Assembly (NCBI GenBank): GCA_027943245.1
Contig: JANDJZ010000822.1
Coordinates: 1 to 20,566 of the forward strand
Direction: 5' to 3'
DNA length: 20,566 bases
From: Acanthamoeba sp. SK_2022b
Lineage: Eukaryota > Discosea > Longamoebia > Acanthamoebidae
In this document: in pieces, positions 14,337-20,566 of the stretch
Layout: each line of letters begins with the position of its first letter
Position numbering within the stretch: position 1 is the first letter of the stretch
Notes under the pieces: generated by a model
Database searches by the model: none
Told to the model about the DNA's origin: nothing
Seen by the model: only the letters and a program-made list of their open reading frames with translations
Made by a program: the position numbers and the translations under genes

Positions 14337-15041
14337 ATGTCCCAGTCTGATCGTTTTGGCCCCCCCGGGGGCCTTGGCCGTAACGTGGCCATCGCGGGTT
14401 CGGTCGTGGTCTTGCATGCAGCAACCCTCTGGGCGATGCAGCATGGCCTGCTCCAGCGCGCCCCCGAAGAGGTCATCGTGCCAGCCCAGGTGATCGCGGA
14501 ATTCATTTCGCCACCCGCGCCCGAGCCCGAGGCCCCCAAGCCACCTCCGCCGCCACCGCCCCCCCCCAAGCCACAGCCGGTCGTGAAGAAGGCGCCGCCT
14601 CTGCCCAAGGCCATTGCCGATCCCAAGCCGGCACCTGCGGCGCCGCGAGGCACGCTGGAAGACGAGCCCAAGCCCGTGGTGGAGGCACCGCCGGCCCCCC
14701 CGGCACCGCCCGCCCCACCTGCCCCGCCCGCGCCTCCTGCCCCTCCGGCACCGCCCAAGATCGAGCTGCCATCCAACAATGCAGCCTACCTGAACAACCC
14801 GGCGCCCAACTACCCTGCCATCAGCCGGCGCATGGGCGAGCAGGGAACCGTGATGCTGCGCATCTTCGTGGATGCGCAAGGCCTGCCTCAGAAGATCGAG
14901 GTCAGCAAATCCAGCGGCTACGACCGTCTGGACCAGCAGGCCGTGGACGGCGTCAAGAACTGGAAGTTCGTCCCCGGCAAGAGCAACGGCACGCCAACCC
15001 CCATGTGGGTTACGGTCCCGGTCAAATTCACCCTCAATTGA
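14337..15041 (+). CDS. tonB: Energy transducer TonB
   Basis: TonB carries proton-motive energy from ExbB-ExbD in the inner membrane to outer-membrane receptors. The 234-residue protein has a short cytoplasmic start and one membrane anchor (about 16-36, VAIAGSVVVLHAATLWAM). A long proline-rich periplasmic spacer follows (about 58-140), with lysine-containing parts and a run of APP repeats. The C-terminal TonB domain (about 150-234) includes YPAISRRMGEQGTVMLRIFV and NWKFVPG. It starts 60 bp after the possible small peptide and is followed 15 bp later by exbB. No good ribosome binding site is visible before the ATG, so translation may depend on upstream genes. Regulation by iron through the bfd promoter is likely. 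Confidence 0.96.
   Translation: MSQSDRFGPPGGLGRNVAIAGSVVVLHAATLWAMQHGLLQRAPEEVIVPAQVIAEFISPPAPEPEAPKPPPPPPPPPKPQPVVKKAPPLPKAIADPKPAPAAPRGTLEDEPKPVVEAPPAPPAPPAPPAPPAPPAPPAPPKIELPSNNAAYLNNPAPNYPAISRRMGEQGTVMLRIFVDAQGLPQKIEVSKSSGYDRLDQQAVDGVKNWKFVPGKSNGTPTPMWVTVPVKFTLN
14690..14757 (+). repeat. Degenerate 9-bp repeats coding APP units in tonB
   Basis: The sequence codes for about seven consecutive Ala-Pro-Pro units with varying synonymous codons. Such a tract may change length by slippage and sets the reach of the TonB spacer. Confidence 0.7.
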
Positions 15042-15056
15042 TTCTCAGGAGTATCC

Positions 15057-15779
15057 ATGGATTCCCAATTCGGCATTGCCCACGTCTGGACGCAGGGAGA
15101 CTTCGTCACCCGTGCCGTCGCCGTCATCCTGCTGGCCATGTCGGTGGCCTCTTGGCTGGTGATGATCATCAAGGCCCTGGACATCGTGAAGTTCAAGAAG
15201 TACGCCCGCAACGCCCAGGACTTCTGGCACAGCCCCGACCTGGCCAGCGGCCTGGAAAAGCTCGGCAATGACCGATCCAACCCCTTCCGCTACCTGGTGC
15301 TCGAAGGCCGCGAAGCCACTGCCCACCACCGCAAGACCAGCGCCCACCTGCACGACACGCTTGACATCAGCGACTGGGTGACCCGCTGCATGCGCAACGG
15401 CATCAGCGAGTTCACGGCCCGCCTGCAATCGGGCCTGGCCATTCTGGCCTCCGTGGGCTCGACAGCTCCCTTCATCGGCCTGTTCGGCACCGTCTGGGGC
15501 ATCTACCACGCACTGGTCGCCATCGGCCTGTCGGGCCAGTCCTCCATCGACAAGGTGGCAGGCCCCATCGGCGAGGCGCTGATCATGACGGCCCTGGGTC
15601 TGGCCGTGGCCATTCCGGCCGTGCTCGGCTACAACGCCGTGGTGCGTGGCAACAAGTCCATTCTCAACGCACTCAACAGCTTTGCCCACGACATGCACGC
15701 CTACTTCGTGACCGGCGCCCGCGTGTCCATCGACGGCAAGGAAGCCGGCAATGTGCTGCCGCTGAAGAAAGGCGCGTAA
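15057..15779 (+). CDS. exbB: TonB-system proton channel subunit ExbB
   Basis: ExbB forms the inner-membrane pentamer that, with ExbD, turns proton flow into TonB motion. The 240-residue protein belongs to the MotA/TolQ/ExbB family. It has three membrane spans at about 18-40, 126-150 and 170-193, with a large cytoplasmic loop between the first two. The conserved SGLAILASVGSTAPFIGLFG and GEALIMTALGLAVAIPAVLG segments are intact. CAGGAG precedes the ATG at 15057. It lies 15 bp after tonB and 3 bp before exbD, clearly one operon. Confidence 0.97.
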   Translation: MDSQFGIAHVWTQGDFVTRAVAVILLAMSVASWLVMIIKALDIVKFKKYARNAQDFWHSPDLASGLEKLGNDRSNPFRYLVLEGREATAHHRKTSAHLHDTLDISDWVTRCMRNGISEFTARLQSGLAILASVGSTAPFIGLFGTVWGIYHALVAIGLSGQSSIDKVAGPIGEALIMTALGLAVAIPAVLGYNAVVRGNKSILNALNSFAHDMHAYFVTGARVSIDGKEAGNVLPLKKGA

Positions 15780-15782
15780 GCC

Positions 15783-16196
15783 ATGGCATTCGGAACAATG
15801 GATGATGACGGCGAAGAGGTGATGAACGAGATCAACATGACGCCGCTGGTCGACGTCATGCTGGTGCTCCTGATCATCTTCATCATCACCGTGCCGGTGA
15901 TGAAGCATTCGGTGAACGTGGACCTGCCCCGCGCCACCAACCAGCCCGAAGACGTCAAGCCCGCCACTGTGCGCCTGGCCGTGTCCGCTGATGGCCAGTA
16001 CCACTGGAATGGCGTGGCCGTGAGCGATACGCAGTTCGAGGAAAACCTCAAGGCCGAGGCAGCCAAGGAGCCGCAACCCGACCTGCACATCCAGGGCGAC
16101 AAGGAAGTGCGCTACGAGCGTGTTGCCCAGGCCATGGCCGCCGCCCAGCGTGCCGGCGTGCGCAAGATCGGCTTTGTGACGGACCCCGTCAAGTAG
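15783..16196 (+). CDS. exbD: TonB-system subunit ExbD
   Basis: ExbD sits inside the ExbB ring and carries the essential membrane aspartate. The 137-residue protein has a short cytoplasmic start, one span at about 21-40 (PLVDVMLVLLIIFIITVPVM) with the key Asp24, and a periplasmic domain ending VRKIGFVTDPVK. The gene begins 3 bp after exbB. A terminator 40 bp downstream probably ends the bfd-tonB-exbB-exbD transcript. Confidence 0.97.
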   Translation: MAFGTMDDDGEEVMNEINMTPLVDVMLVLLIIFIITVPVMKHSVNVDLPRATNQPEDVKPATVRLAVSADGQYHWNGVAVSDTQFEENLKAEAAKEPQPDLHIQGDKEVRYERVAQAMAAAQRAGVRKIGFVTDPVK

Positions 16197-16234
16197 GCCG
16201 CGAGAGCGGCATTCGTTGCCTGGCGCTCAGCGAC

Positions 16235-16258
16235 AACGGCCCTTCGGGGCCGTTTTCC
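16235..16258 (+). terminator. Terminator after exbD
   Basis: An 8-bp stem AACGGCCC/GGGCCGTT with a TTCG tetraloop is followed by TTTTCC-like sequence. Confidence 0.8.
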
Positions 16259-16328
16259 ATTGCGGCCCGCTCTTGGAACAAGCTCGCGAGGTGATCAGGC
16301 GTTCGGTCGTTCGGGGGGCAGAAACCAC

Positions 16329-16348
16329 AATGAGAGTAAGTCTCACTT
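16329..16348. promoter_or_regulatory. Fur-box-like site 1 upstream of hemP
   Basis: AATGAGAGTAAGTCTCACTT has the symmetric GAGA/TCTC arms of Fur boxes. It lies just upstream of and over the -35 region of the hemP promoter. Confidence 0.55.
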
Positions 16349-16374
16349 GATTTTCAATTGAGAATTGTTATCAT
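16347..16374 (+). promoter_or_regulatory. hemP promoter
   Basis: TTGATT (16347-16352) and TATCAT (16369-16374) are 16 bp apart, followed by an untranslated leader to hemP. Two Fur-like sites overlap it. Confidence 0.6.
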
Positions 16375-16375
16375 T
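16356..16375. promoter_or_regulatory. Fur-box-like site 2 upstream of hemP
   Basis: AATTGAGAATTGTTATCATT contains GAGAAT and TTATCATT, close to the known Fur consensus halves. It covers the -10 region. Confidence 0.7.
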
Positions 16376-16409
16376 CACAAAACTTTCCAATTTTTGAGGA
16401 ATCCCCTGC

Positions 16410-16631
16410 ATGTCTGCCACTTCCGCCGCCACCTCGCATCTGTCCGGCAACTCCACAGCCCAGGCCTTTGCAGCGCTGCAGGCCGCAGCATCCGCAGCCC
16501 TCAGCGGGGCCGCCAGCGGACTCGACAGCACCTTGCTGCTCAATGGGCAAAAGGCTGTGACCATCGTGCACAACGGCACACCCTATCGTCTGCAGGTCAC
16601 CAAGCTGGGCAAGCTCATCCTGACCAAATAA
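16410..16631 (+). CDS. hemP: Hemin uptake protein HemP
   Basis: HemP is a small protein found in haem-uptake loci; in some Burkholderiales it acts as a regulator needed for expression of the haem receptor. The 73-residue product has an alanine-rich start and the family end PYRLQVTKLGKLILTK. GAGGAA lies 9 nt before the ATG at 16410. It has its own promoter with two Fur-like sites and follows exbD by 213 bp. No haem receptor or haem ABC transporter gene follows, which is unusual for this family. The label is firm; the molecular role here is inferred. Confidence 0.9.
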   Translation: MSATSAATSHLSGNSTAQAFAALQAAASAALSGAASGLDSTLLLNGQKAVTIVHNGTPYRLQVTKLGKLILTK

Positions 16632-16654
16632 CCAAGATTGCAGCCGTCGGCGGG

Positions 16655-16771
16655 TCATGTTCGGGTCCGCTGACCGCTTCTTTGTTTCATCGTGGGGCGA
16701 CCTTGGGGCTTCCAGTCCCAAAGGTCGATTAGCCAGCCAACAGAATCTTCGGATTTTGCGTAGCCAAGCAT
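16655..16771 (-). CDS. Doubtful 38-residue reading frame between hemP and the GlcG gene
   Basis: A minus-strand frame starts at ATG 16771 with MLGYAKSEDSVGWLIDLWDW and ends in a basic tail. AGGG lies about 8 nt upstream. I do not recognise it. It could be a small protein, a remnant of a lost or displaced gene end, or chance. It is the only candidate in the 171-bp stretch 16632-16802. Confidence 0.25.
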   Translation of the reverse strand: MLGYAKSEDSVGWLIDLWDWKPQGRPTMKQRSGQRTRT

Positions 16772-16802
16772 TTTTTCCCTGCGCTGCAATGTGGATCGCT
16801 TC

Positions 16803-16844
16803 AAAGAAAAAGCCCCTGTACTGAGGTACAGGGGCTTTTTCTTT
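16803..16844. terminator. Bidirectional terminator between hemP and the GlcG gene
   Basis: A perfect 19-bp stem (16803-16821 with 16826-16844) and TGAG loop has A-rich and T-rich ends, so it can stop transcription from both sides. It serves the convergent hemP region and the GlcG/HbpS gene. Confidence 0.88.
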
Positions 16845-16896
16845 GCCTCATGAATCGGCCCAAAAGGCAGATTCATGCAGGGTGCATCAGGGGCTT

Positions 16897-17304
16897 TTAC
16901 AGACCCAGAGCCGCAATGCCGGCGCTGGCCACCTGGGCATCCTCATTGGCCTTGACGCCGCTGACGCCCACGGCACCCAGGCACTGGCCGTCCTTCATGA
17001 TGGCCACGCCGCCTTCGAGCAGGCCGTCCACCGTGGGGGCGCTCAGGAAGGCCGTACGGCCGTTGTTGATCATGTCTTCATAGCCCTTGGTGTCGCGGCG
17101 GCCCAGGGCAGCCGAACGGGCCTTCGACGGAGCGATATGGGCCGAGACTGCGGCGGCGCCATCGAGGCGCTGCAGCCACAGCAGGTGACCGCCGTCATCG
17201 ACGATGGCAATGGTCACGGCCCACTTGTTCTTCAGCGCCTCGGCCTCTGCGGCGGCGGCAATGGCCTTCACGTCGGCCAGTTCGAGTTCATGCTTGGTCT
17301 TCAT
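16897..17304 (-). CDS. GlcG/HbpS-family (DUF336) protein
   Basis: This family includes GlcG of the glycolate operon and HbpS, an extracellular haem-binding protein of Streptomyces; many members have no known activity. The 135-residue product has the full domain: MKTKHELELADVKAIAAAAE, then AIVDDGGHLLWLQRLDGA, APSKARSAALGRRDTKGYE and the glycine-rich GGVAIMKDGQCLGAVGVSG. No signal peptide is seen, so it is probably cytoplasmic. The start at ATG 17304 fits the family; an ATG at 17322 would add six residues, and neither has a strong ribosome binding site. It lies next to hemP but converges with it, so a link to haem is only suggestive. A candidate promoter, TTGTCA (17365-17370) and TATGCT (17343-17348), lies upstream with 16 bp spacing. 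Confidence 0.9.
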   Translation of the reverse strand: MKTKHELELADVKAIAAAAEAEALKNKWAVTIAIVDDGGHLLWLQRLDGAAAVSAHIAPSKARSAALGRRDTKGYEDMINNGRTAFLSAPTVDGLLEGGVAIMKDGQCLGAVGVSGVKANEDAQVASAGIAALGL

Positions 17305-17494
17305 AAGATTGCAGTTATCCATTCCATCACAAATGTCCTATAAGCATAGCAATCGTATGAGGACTGACAATGCATGCGCAGAACAAAACATTCGAAACCA
17401 AACCATGGCAGAGGCTCGGGGTATTGCAAGCGGCGCGCGAGCCGCCACCTAGAATGGGCAAGTCGCAACAACACTCCTTCGGAGGACTGGCCAC

Positions 17495-18187
17495 ATGAAT
17501 GATCAAGTCACCACACTGGGCTCTGCGGGCTACGGTGTCTCGCAGCAAGAGCGCAATCGCGTATTGCGCAACACCTACTGGCTGCTGGCCCTGAGTCTTC
17601 TCCCCACCGTGCTGGGCGCTTGGCTGGGCGTGGCCACGGGCATCACGCGCTCGCTGAGCGGCGGTCTGGGGCTCATCGTCTTCCTGGGCGGCGCCTTCGG
17701 CTTCATGTTCGCCATCGAGAAGACAAAGCACTCGGCAGCCGGCATTCCCGTGCTGCTGGGCTTTACCTTCTTCATGGGCCTGATGCTGTCGCGCATGATC
17801 GGCATGATCCTGGGCTTCAAGAACGGCTCCGAGCTGATCATGACCGCCTTTGCAGGCACGGCTGGCGTGTTCCTGGTCATGGCCTCGCTGGCCACGGTGA
17901 TCAAGCGCGACCTGTCGGGCATGGGCAAGTTCCTGTTCGTGGGCGTGCTGGTGCTGTTCGTGGGCTCCATCATCAACGTCTTCATCGGCTCCACGGCCGG
18001 CATGATGGCGATCTCAGTGGCGGCCATCGGCATCTTCAGCGCCTACATGCTCTATGACCTCAAGCAGATCATGGACGGCGGCGAGACCAACTACATCAGC
18101 GCCACGCTGGCCCTGTACCTGGACCTGTTCAACGTGTTCCAGAGCCTGCTGGCCCTGCTGGGCATCATGGGCGGCGAACGCGACTGA
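17495..18187 (+). CDS. Bax inhibitor-1 family membrane protein (YccA/YbhL-like)
   Basis: The 230-residue protein has seven hydrophobic spans (roughly 28-48, 53-73, 84-107, 113-133, 143-164, 167-187 and 204-225) and a short hydrophilic start. The family signature lies near the end: YDLKQIMDGGETNYISATLA and then LYLDLFNVFQSLL. The conserved Asp residues are those linked to calcium leak in structurally studied BI-1 members. Bacterial relatives include YccA, which modulates the FtsH protease. Which role applies here cannot be decided. GGAGGA lies about 10 nt before the ATG at 17495. The gene is divergent from the GlcG-family gene and is followed by a terminator. Confidence 0.95.
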   Translation: MNDQVTTLGSAGYGVSQQERNRVLRNTYWLLALSLLPTVLGAWLGVATGITRSLSGGLGLIVFLGGAFGFMFAIEKTKHSAAGIPVLLGFTFFMGLMLSRMIGMILGFKNGSELIMTAFAGTAGVFLVMASLATVIKRDLSGMGKFLFVGVLVLFVGSIINVFIGSTAGMMAISVAAIGIFSAYMLYDLKQIMDGGETNYISATLALYLDLFNVFQSLLALLGIMGGERD

Positions 18188-18228
18188 TGCCGCACGCGCC
18201 AAGGCTGCGCCTTGCGTGCTGCAACACC

Positions 18229-18253
18229 AAAGGCCTCCTTCGGGAGGCCTTTT
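18229..18253 (+). terminator. Terminator after the BI-1 family gene
   Basis: A 10-bp stem AAAGGCCTCC/GGAGGCCTTT with a TTCG loop is followed by T. It lies 42 bp after the stop codon. Confidence 0.82.
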
Positions 18254-18324
18254 GCATGTCCGGGATCATCATTCGTGCAAGGCGGGCTCAACTTTTTCCG
18301 GGTCGTGCCGATAATCTCGTCAAG

Positions 18325-18684
18325 ATGACCATGCCTAATCTTCCCCGCACCTTCGCCATCCTGCTGCTGCCCACGCTGCTTGCCGGCTGCAAGCTGGATG
18401 ATATTCCGGGCCTGGGGCCGGACCCCCGCGCCGTCGCCAAGGAGGCCGAGGCCAAGGCCATTGGCGGGGCCTGCCGCCATGCCCTGCGCGGGCTGGAGGA
18501 TTGCTACACGCTCAACCCCAAATCGCCCAAGGCCCTGGTGTTCGCAGGCTGGAAGGATATGGACGAGTACATGCGCGCCAACAAGATCGAGGGCACGCCT
18601 TCGGTCCTGGGCCAGAGTGACCGCCGCCGCAGCGACAAGGAAGATGTGCCTGCCGAGCCTTCGGCAGGACGCAATCGCAGCTGA
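18325..18684 (+). CDS. Small putative lipoprotein of unknown function
   Basis: The 119-residue product starts MTMPNLPRTFAILLLPTLLA, followed by GC, forming a lipoprotein signal peptide with lipobox LLAGC, so the mature protein should begin at a lipidated Cys22. The mature part contains ACRHALRGLEDCYTLNPKSP and GWKDMDEYMRANKIEG, with two Cys that could pair, and a charged, disordered tail. From memory similar small lipoproteins occur in Comamonadaceae, but no function is known to me. ATG 18325 and ATG 18331 are both possible; no strong ribosome binding site is seen. A GATAAT at 18310 could be a -10 box, which would make a very short leader. Confidence 0.75.
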   Translation: MTMPNLPRTFAILLLPTLLAGCKLDDIPGLGPDPRAVAKEAEAKAIGGACRHALRGLEDCYTLNPKSPKALVFAGWKDMDEYMRANKIEGTPSVLGQSDRRRSDKEDVPAEPSAGRNRS

Positions 18685-18711
18685 TCCGGCAGGCATCCGG
18701 ATCCGGCCGCA

Positions 18712-18748
18712 AAAAAGCCGTGGCGCCCTCAGGCGGCCACGGCTTTTT
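18712..18748. terminator. Bidirectional terminator between the lipoprotein gene and rlmD
   Basis: A 13-bp stem AAAAAGCCGTGGC/GCCACGGCTTTTT (18712-18724 with 18736-18748) is flanked by A and T runs, serving both convergent genes. Confidence 0.88.
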
Positions 18749-18772
18749 CATGCAGGGCCTGAGGGGCCGCCG

Positions 18773-20245
18773 TCAGTCCACGCGACGCTCGAACACCGCC
18801 ATGCTCTCCACATGGGCCGTGTGCGGGAACATGTTGACCACGCCGGCCGAAACACAGCGATAGCCGGCCAGGTGCACCAGCAGACCGGCATCGCGCGCCA
18901 GCGTGGCGGGATTGCAGCTGACATAGACGATGCGCTCTGGAAAGCGCCAGTCCTCATGCCCTGCCGGCAGGGGCTCGGCGCCTTCGGCGCCGATGCGCGC
19001 CTGGTGGATGTCGGCCAGGGCCTTGGACAGCGCAAACGCTCCTTCGCGCGGCGGATCGACCAGCCACTTGCCGGCGACGCCGTCGGCGAACAGCATCTCG
19101 GGCGTCATCTCGAACAGGTTGCGCGCCACAAAGCGCGTGGGCGCGAGCTTGTCGCCCTCCGCCCGCTGCGCGTTGTTGGCCGCGTAGTTTTCATGGGAAC
19201 GCTTGACCAGGGTGTCGCTGCCCTCGATGCCCAGCACCTCGCGCGCCTGCGTGGCCAGGGGCAGGGTGAAGTTGCCCAGACCGCAGAACCAGTCGATCAC
19301 CCGCTCATCCTTCTTGACATCCAGCAGTCGCAGCGCGCGCGTGACCAGCACGCGGTTGATGTGCGGATTGACCTGGGTGAAGTCCGTGGGCTTGAACGGC
19401 ATGGTGATGCCGAAATCAGGCAGGCCGTAATCGAGCTGGGCGCCTCCCTGCTCCATGAGGTGCACGGTGTCCGGGCCCTTGGGTTGAAGCCACCACTGCA
19501 CGTTGTGCTCGGCCGCGAAAGCGCGGAGCCGGGCCTGATCGTCCTCGGACAGCGGCTCCAGGTGGCGCAGCACCAGGGCCGTGACGGAGTCGCCGCAGGC
19601 GACCTCGATCTGCGGGCAGGTTTCGCGCGCATCCATGGAGGCGATCAGCGCGCGCATGGGCAGCAGCATGGCATCCACATGGGGCGGCAGTACCTTGCAG
19701 GTTTCCATGTCGGCGATGTAGCGGCTCTTGCGCTCGTGAAAGCCCACCAGCACCTTGCCCTTCTTGGCCACGTAGCGCACCGACAGGCGCGAGCGGAAGC
19801 GGTAGCCCCAGGACGGACCTTCGATGGGGCGCAGCAGCGTCTCGGGCCTGACCTTGGCCAGATGCCAGAGGTTGTCCTCCAGCACGCGCTGCTTGATGGC
19901 CACCTGGGCAGCGACGTGCAGATGCTGCATCTTGCAGCCGCCGCAGGCGCCGGCATGCAAGCCGAAGTTGGGGCAGCCGGGGCGCACGCGCTGGGAGGAT
20001 TCGCGGTGGATGGCCGTCAGGCTGGCGGCTTCCCAGTTGTTTTTCTTGCGATGGGTATTGGCGCTGACCAGCTCGGTCGGCAGTGCGCCGTCGATGAATA
20101 CCACCTTGCCATCGCTCTTGCGGGCCACGCCCTGGGCGTCCATATCCATGGACAGCACCTGCAGCCAGCCTTCGGGCAGTGCAGGGGCCTCGGCGTCGGC
20201 TTCGGGCAGGTTGTCGGGGATCTTGTTGTCGCGGGGTTCACTCAT
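18773..20245 (-). CDS. rlmD: 23S rRNA (uracil(1939)-C(5))-methyltransferase RlmD
   Basis: RlmD (formerly RumA) methylates U1939 of 23S rRNA using SAM and carries a [4Fe-4S] cluster. The 490-residue protein starts at ATG 20245 ([20 protein letters not shown]). A TRAM-like segment follows (about 25-85), then the cluster cysteines Cys91, Cys101 and Cys104 ([10 protein letters not shown]) with a likely fourth at Cys183. The spacing Cys91-x9-Cys101 is longer than the x5 of E. coli. The C-terminal half is a Rossmann methyltransferase with [15 protein letters not shown] (SAM site), LVDPPREG, and the catalytic Cys444 in [11 protein letters not shown]. An open frame extends upstream to 20377 but the protein start fits at 20245. 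It converges on the small lipoprotein gene. Confidence 0.96.
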   Translation of the reverse strand: MSEPRDNKIPDNLPEADAEAPALPEGWLQVLSMDMDAQGVARKSDGKVVFIDGALPTELVSANTHRKKNNWEAASLTAIHRESSQRVRPGCPNFGLHAGACGGCKMQHLHVAAQVAIKQRVLEDNLWHLAKVRPETLLRPIEGPSWGYRFRSRLSVRYVAKKGKVLVGFHERKSRYIADMETCKVLPPHVDAMLLPMRALIASMDARETCPQIEVACGDSVTALVLRHLEPLSEDDQARLRAFAAEHNVQWWLQPKGPDTVHLMEQGGAQLDYGLPDFGITMPFKPTDFTQVNPHINRVLVTRALRLLDVKKDERVIDWFCGLGNFTLPLATQAREVLGIEGSDTLVKRSHENYAANNAQRAEGDKLAPTRFVARNLFEMTPEMLFADGVAGKWLVDPPREGAFALSKALADIHQARIGAEGAEPLPAGHEDWRFPERIVYVSCNPATLARDAGLLVHLAGYRCVSAGVVNMFPHTAHVESMAVFERRVD

Positions 20246-20293
20246 GGGGCCAGATTGTCTCAGGCTCTCCGATTGCCCTGGTGGCGGCCCCCC

Positions 20294-20316
20294 AAAAAAG
20301 CCCCGAACTCGCTTTT
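20294..20316 (-). terminator. Weak terminator-like hairpin upstream of rlmD
   Basis: On the minus strand AAAAGC and GCTTTT (6 bp, 9-nt loop) run into TT. It lies between the end of the next gene and rlmD, so it may end that gene's transcript. Confidence 0.4.
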
Positions 20317-20321
20317 GCCCC

Positions 20322-20566
20322 TCAGGAGCGCGGCGTGCTGCTGCGGCCCAGGTCCCGCTGGCGCTCCTGGCGTGCACGCGCCAGCTGTTCGCGTTCGGCC
20401 AGCAGGTTGACTTCAGTGAGGCAGTTGAACTCGTCCAGCGTGAACACCATGGTGGCGCCGCGCTCGATCTTGTCCACGGTCTGGTGCAGCGGCAAGGTCA
20501 GGTCCACCGGCGGGCGGTTGGAGCGGTAGATCAGCTCCTGCTCGGGCGTGTAGACGGAATAGCAGG
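20322..20566 (-). CDS. Hypothetical protein, C-terminal part (5' end outside window)
   Basis: The frame enters from the right edge. The visible 80 residues begin [20 protein letters not shown], continue through [10 protein letters not shown] and a negatively charged section with [10 protein letters not shown], and end in a basic, coiled-looking tail rich in Arg and Gln. A GTG at 20507 is internal, since the coding pattern continues upstream. The start of this motif recalls short secreted or periplasmic hypothetical proteins of Burkholderiales, but I cannot name a family or function. It lies 76 bp ahead of rlmD on the same strand. Confidence 0.7.
   Translation of the reverse strand, partial: CYSVYTPEQELIYRSNRPPVDLTLPLHQTVDKIERGATMVFTLDEFNCLTEVNLLAEREQLARARQERQRDLGRSSTPRS

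Noticed and set aside
16358..16732. A 124-codon + strand frame overlapping hemP
   Set aside because: It starts within the Fur-like site and promoter and is out of frame with hemP, which has a good ribosome binding site and family match.
18380..20410. A 676-codon + strand frame opposite rlmD
   Set aside because: It starts inside the lipoprotein gene in another frame and runs antisense to rlmD; no domain is visible.
1..20566. CRISPR arrays, insertion sequences, phage genes, toxin-antitoxin pairs
   Set aside because: No regular repeat-spacer pattern, no intact transposase or terminal inverted repeats, and no phage or toxin-like proteins were seen.

Overview
This 20.6 kb window is high-GC proteobacterial chromosome, most probably from the betaproteobacterial family Comamonadaceae (Comamonas or Delftia-like). 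The genus is inferred from remembered gene order and protein style. No database search was possible. It is mostly housekeeping DNA. I see no prophage, CRISPR array, intact insertion sequence or defence island.

Left part (1-9.4 kb): the 3' end of a LysR regulator on the + strand, then a long minus-strand block. Read in its own direction, the block is thrS - infC - rpmI - rplT - pheS - pheT - ihfA - merR-type regulator - tRNA-Pro(GGG). This is the conserved translation cluster (threonyl- and phenylalanyl-tRNA synthetases, IF3, L35, L20, IHF alpha). Three points stand out. thrS has a leader that looks like a complete attenuator: a 15-residue leader peptide with four Thr codons, mutually exclusive pairings and a terminator. 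infC appears to start at a rare AUA codon. Two frames are broken: a one-base frameshift near the start of pheT and an in-frame TAA in the merR-type gene.

Middle part (9.4-13.9 kb): aceA (isocitrate lyase, minus strand) lies behind an AT-rich upstream region carrying two near-identical 14-bp palindromes and several inverted repeats. It is followed on the + strand by an EamA/DMT transporter, a small SWIB-domain protein, and an FMN-dependent alpha-hydroxy-acid dehydrogenase gene whose active-site segment has been replaced by unrelated sequence containing a stop.

Iron and haem part (13.9-17.3 kb, mainly +): a promoter overlapped by a Fur-box-like site drives bfd, a possible 24-residue membrane peptide, tonB, exbB and exbD. 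A second promoter with two Fur-like sites drives hemP. No outer-membrane haem receptor follows hemP. The next gene is a convergent GlcG/HbpS-family gene on the minus strand. These genes fit iron-controlled energisation of TonB-dependent uptake and release of stored iron.

Right part (17.5-20.6 kb): a Bax-inhibitor-1 family membrane protein and a small lipoprotein (+), converging on the 23S rRNA methyltransferase gene rlmD (-), and finally the 3' end of an unrecognised gene on the minus strand.
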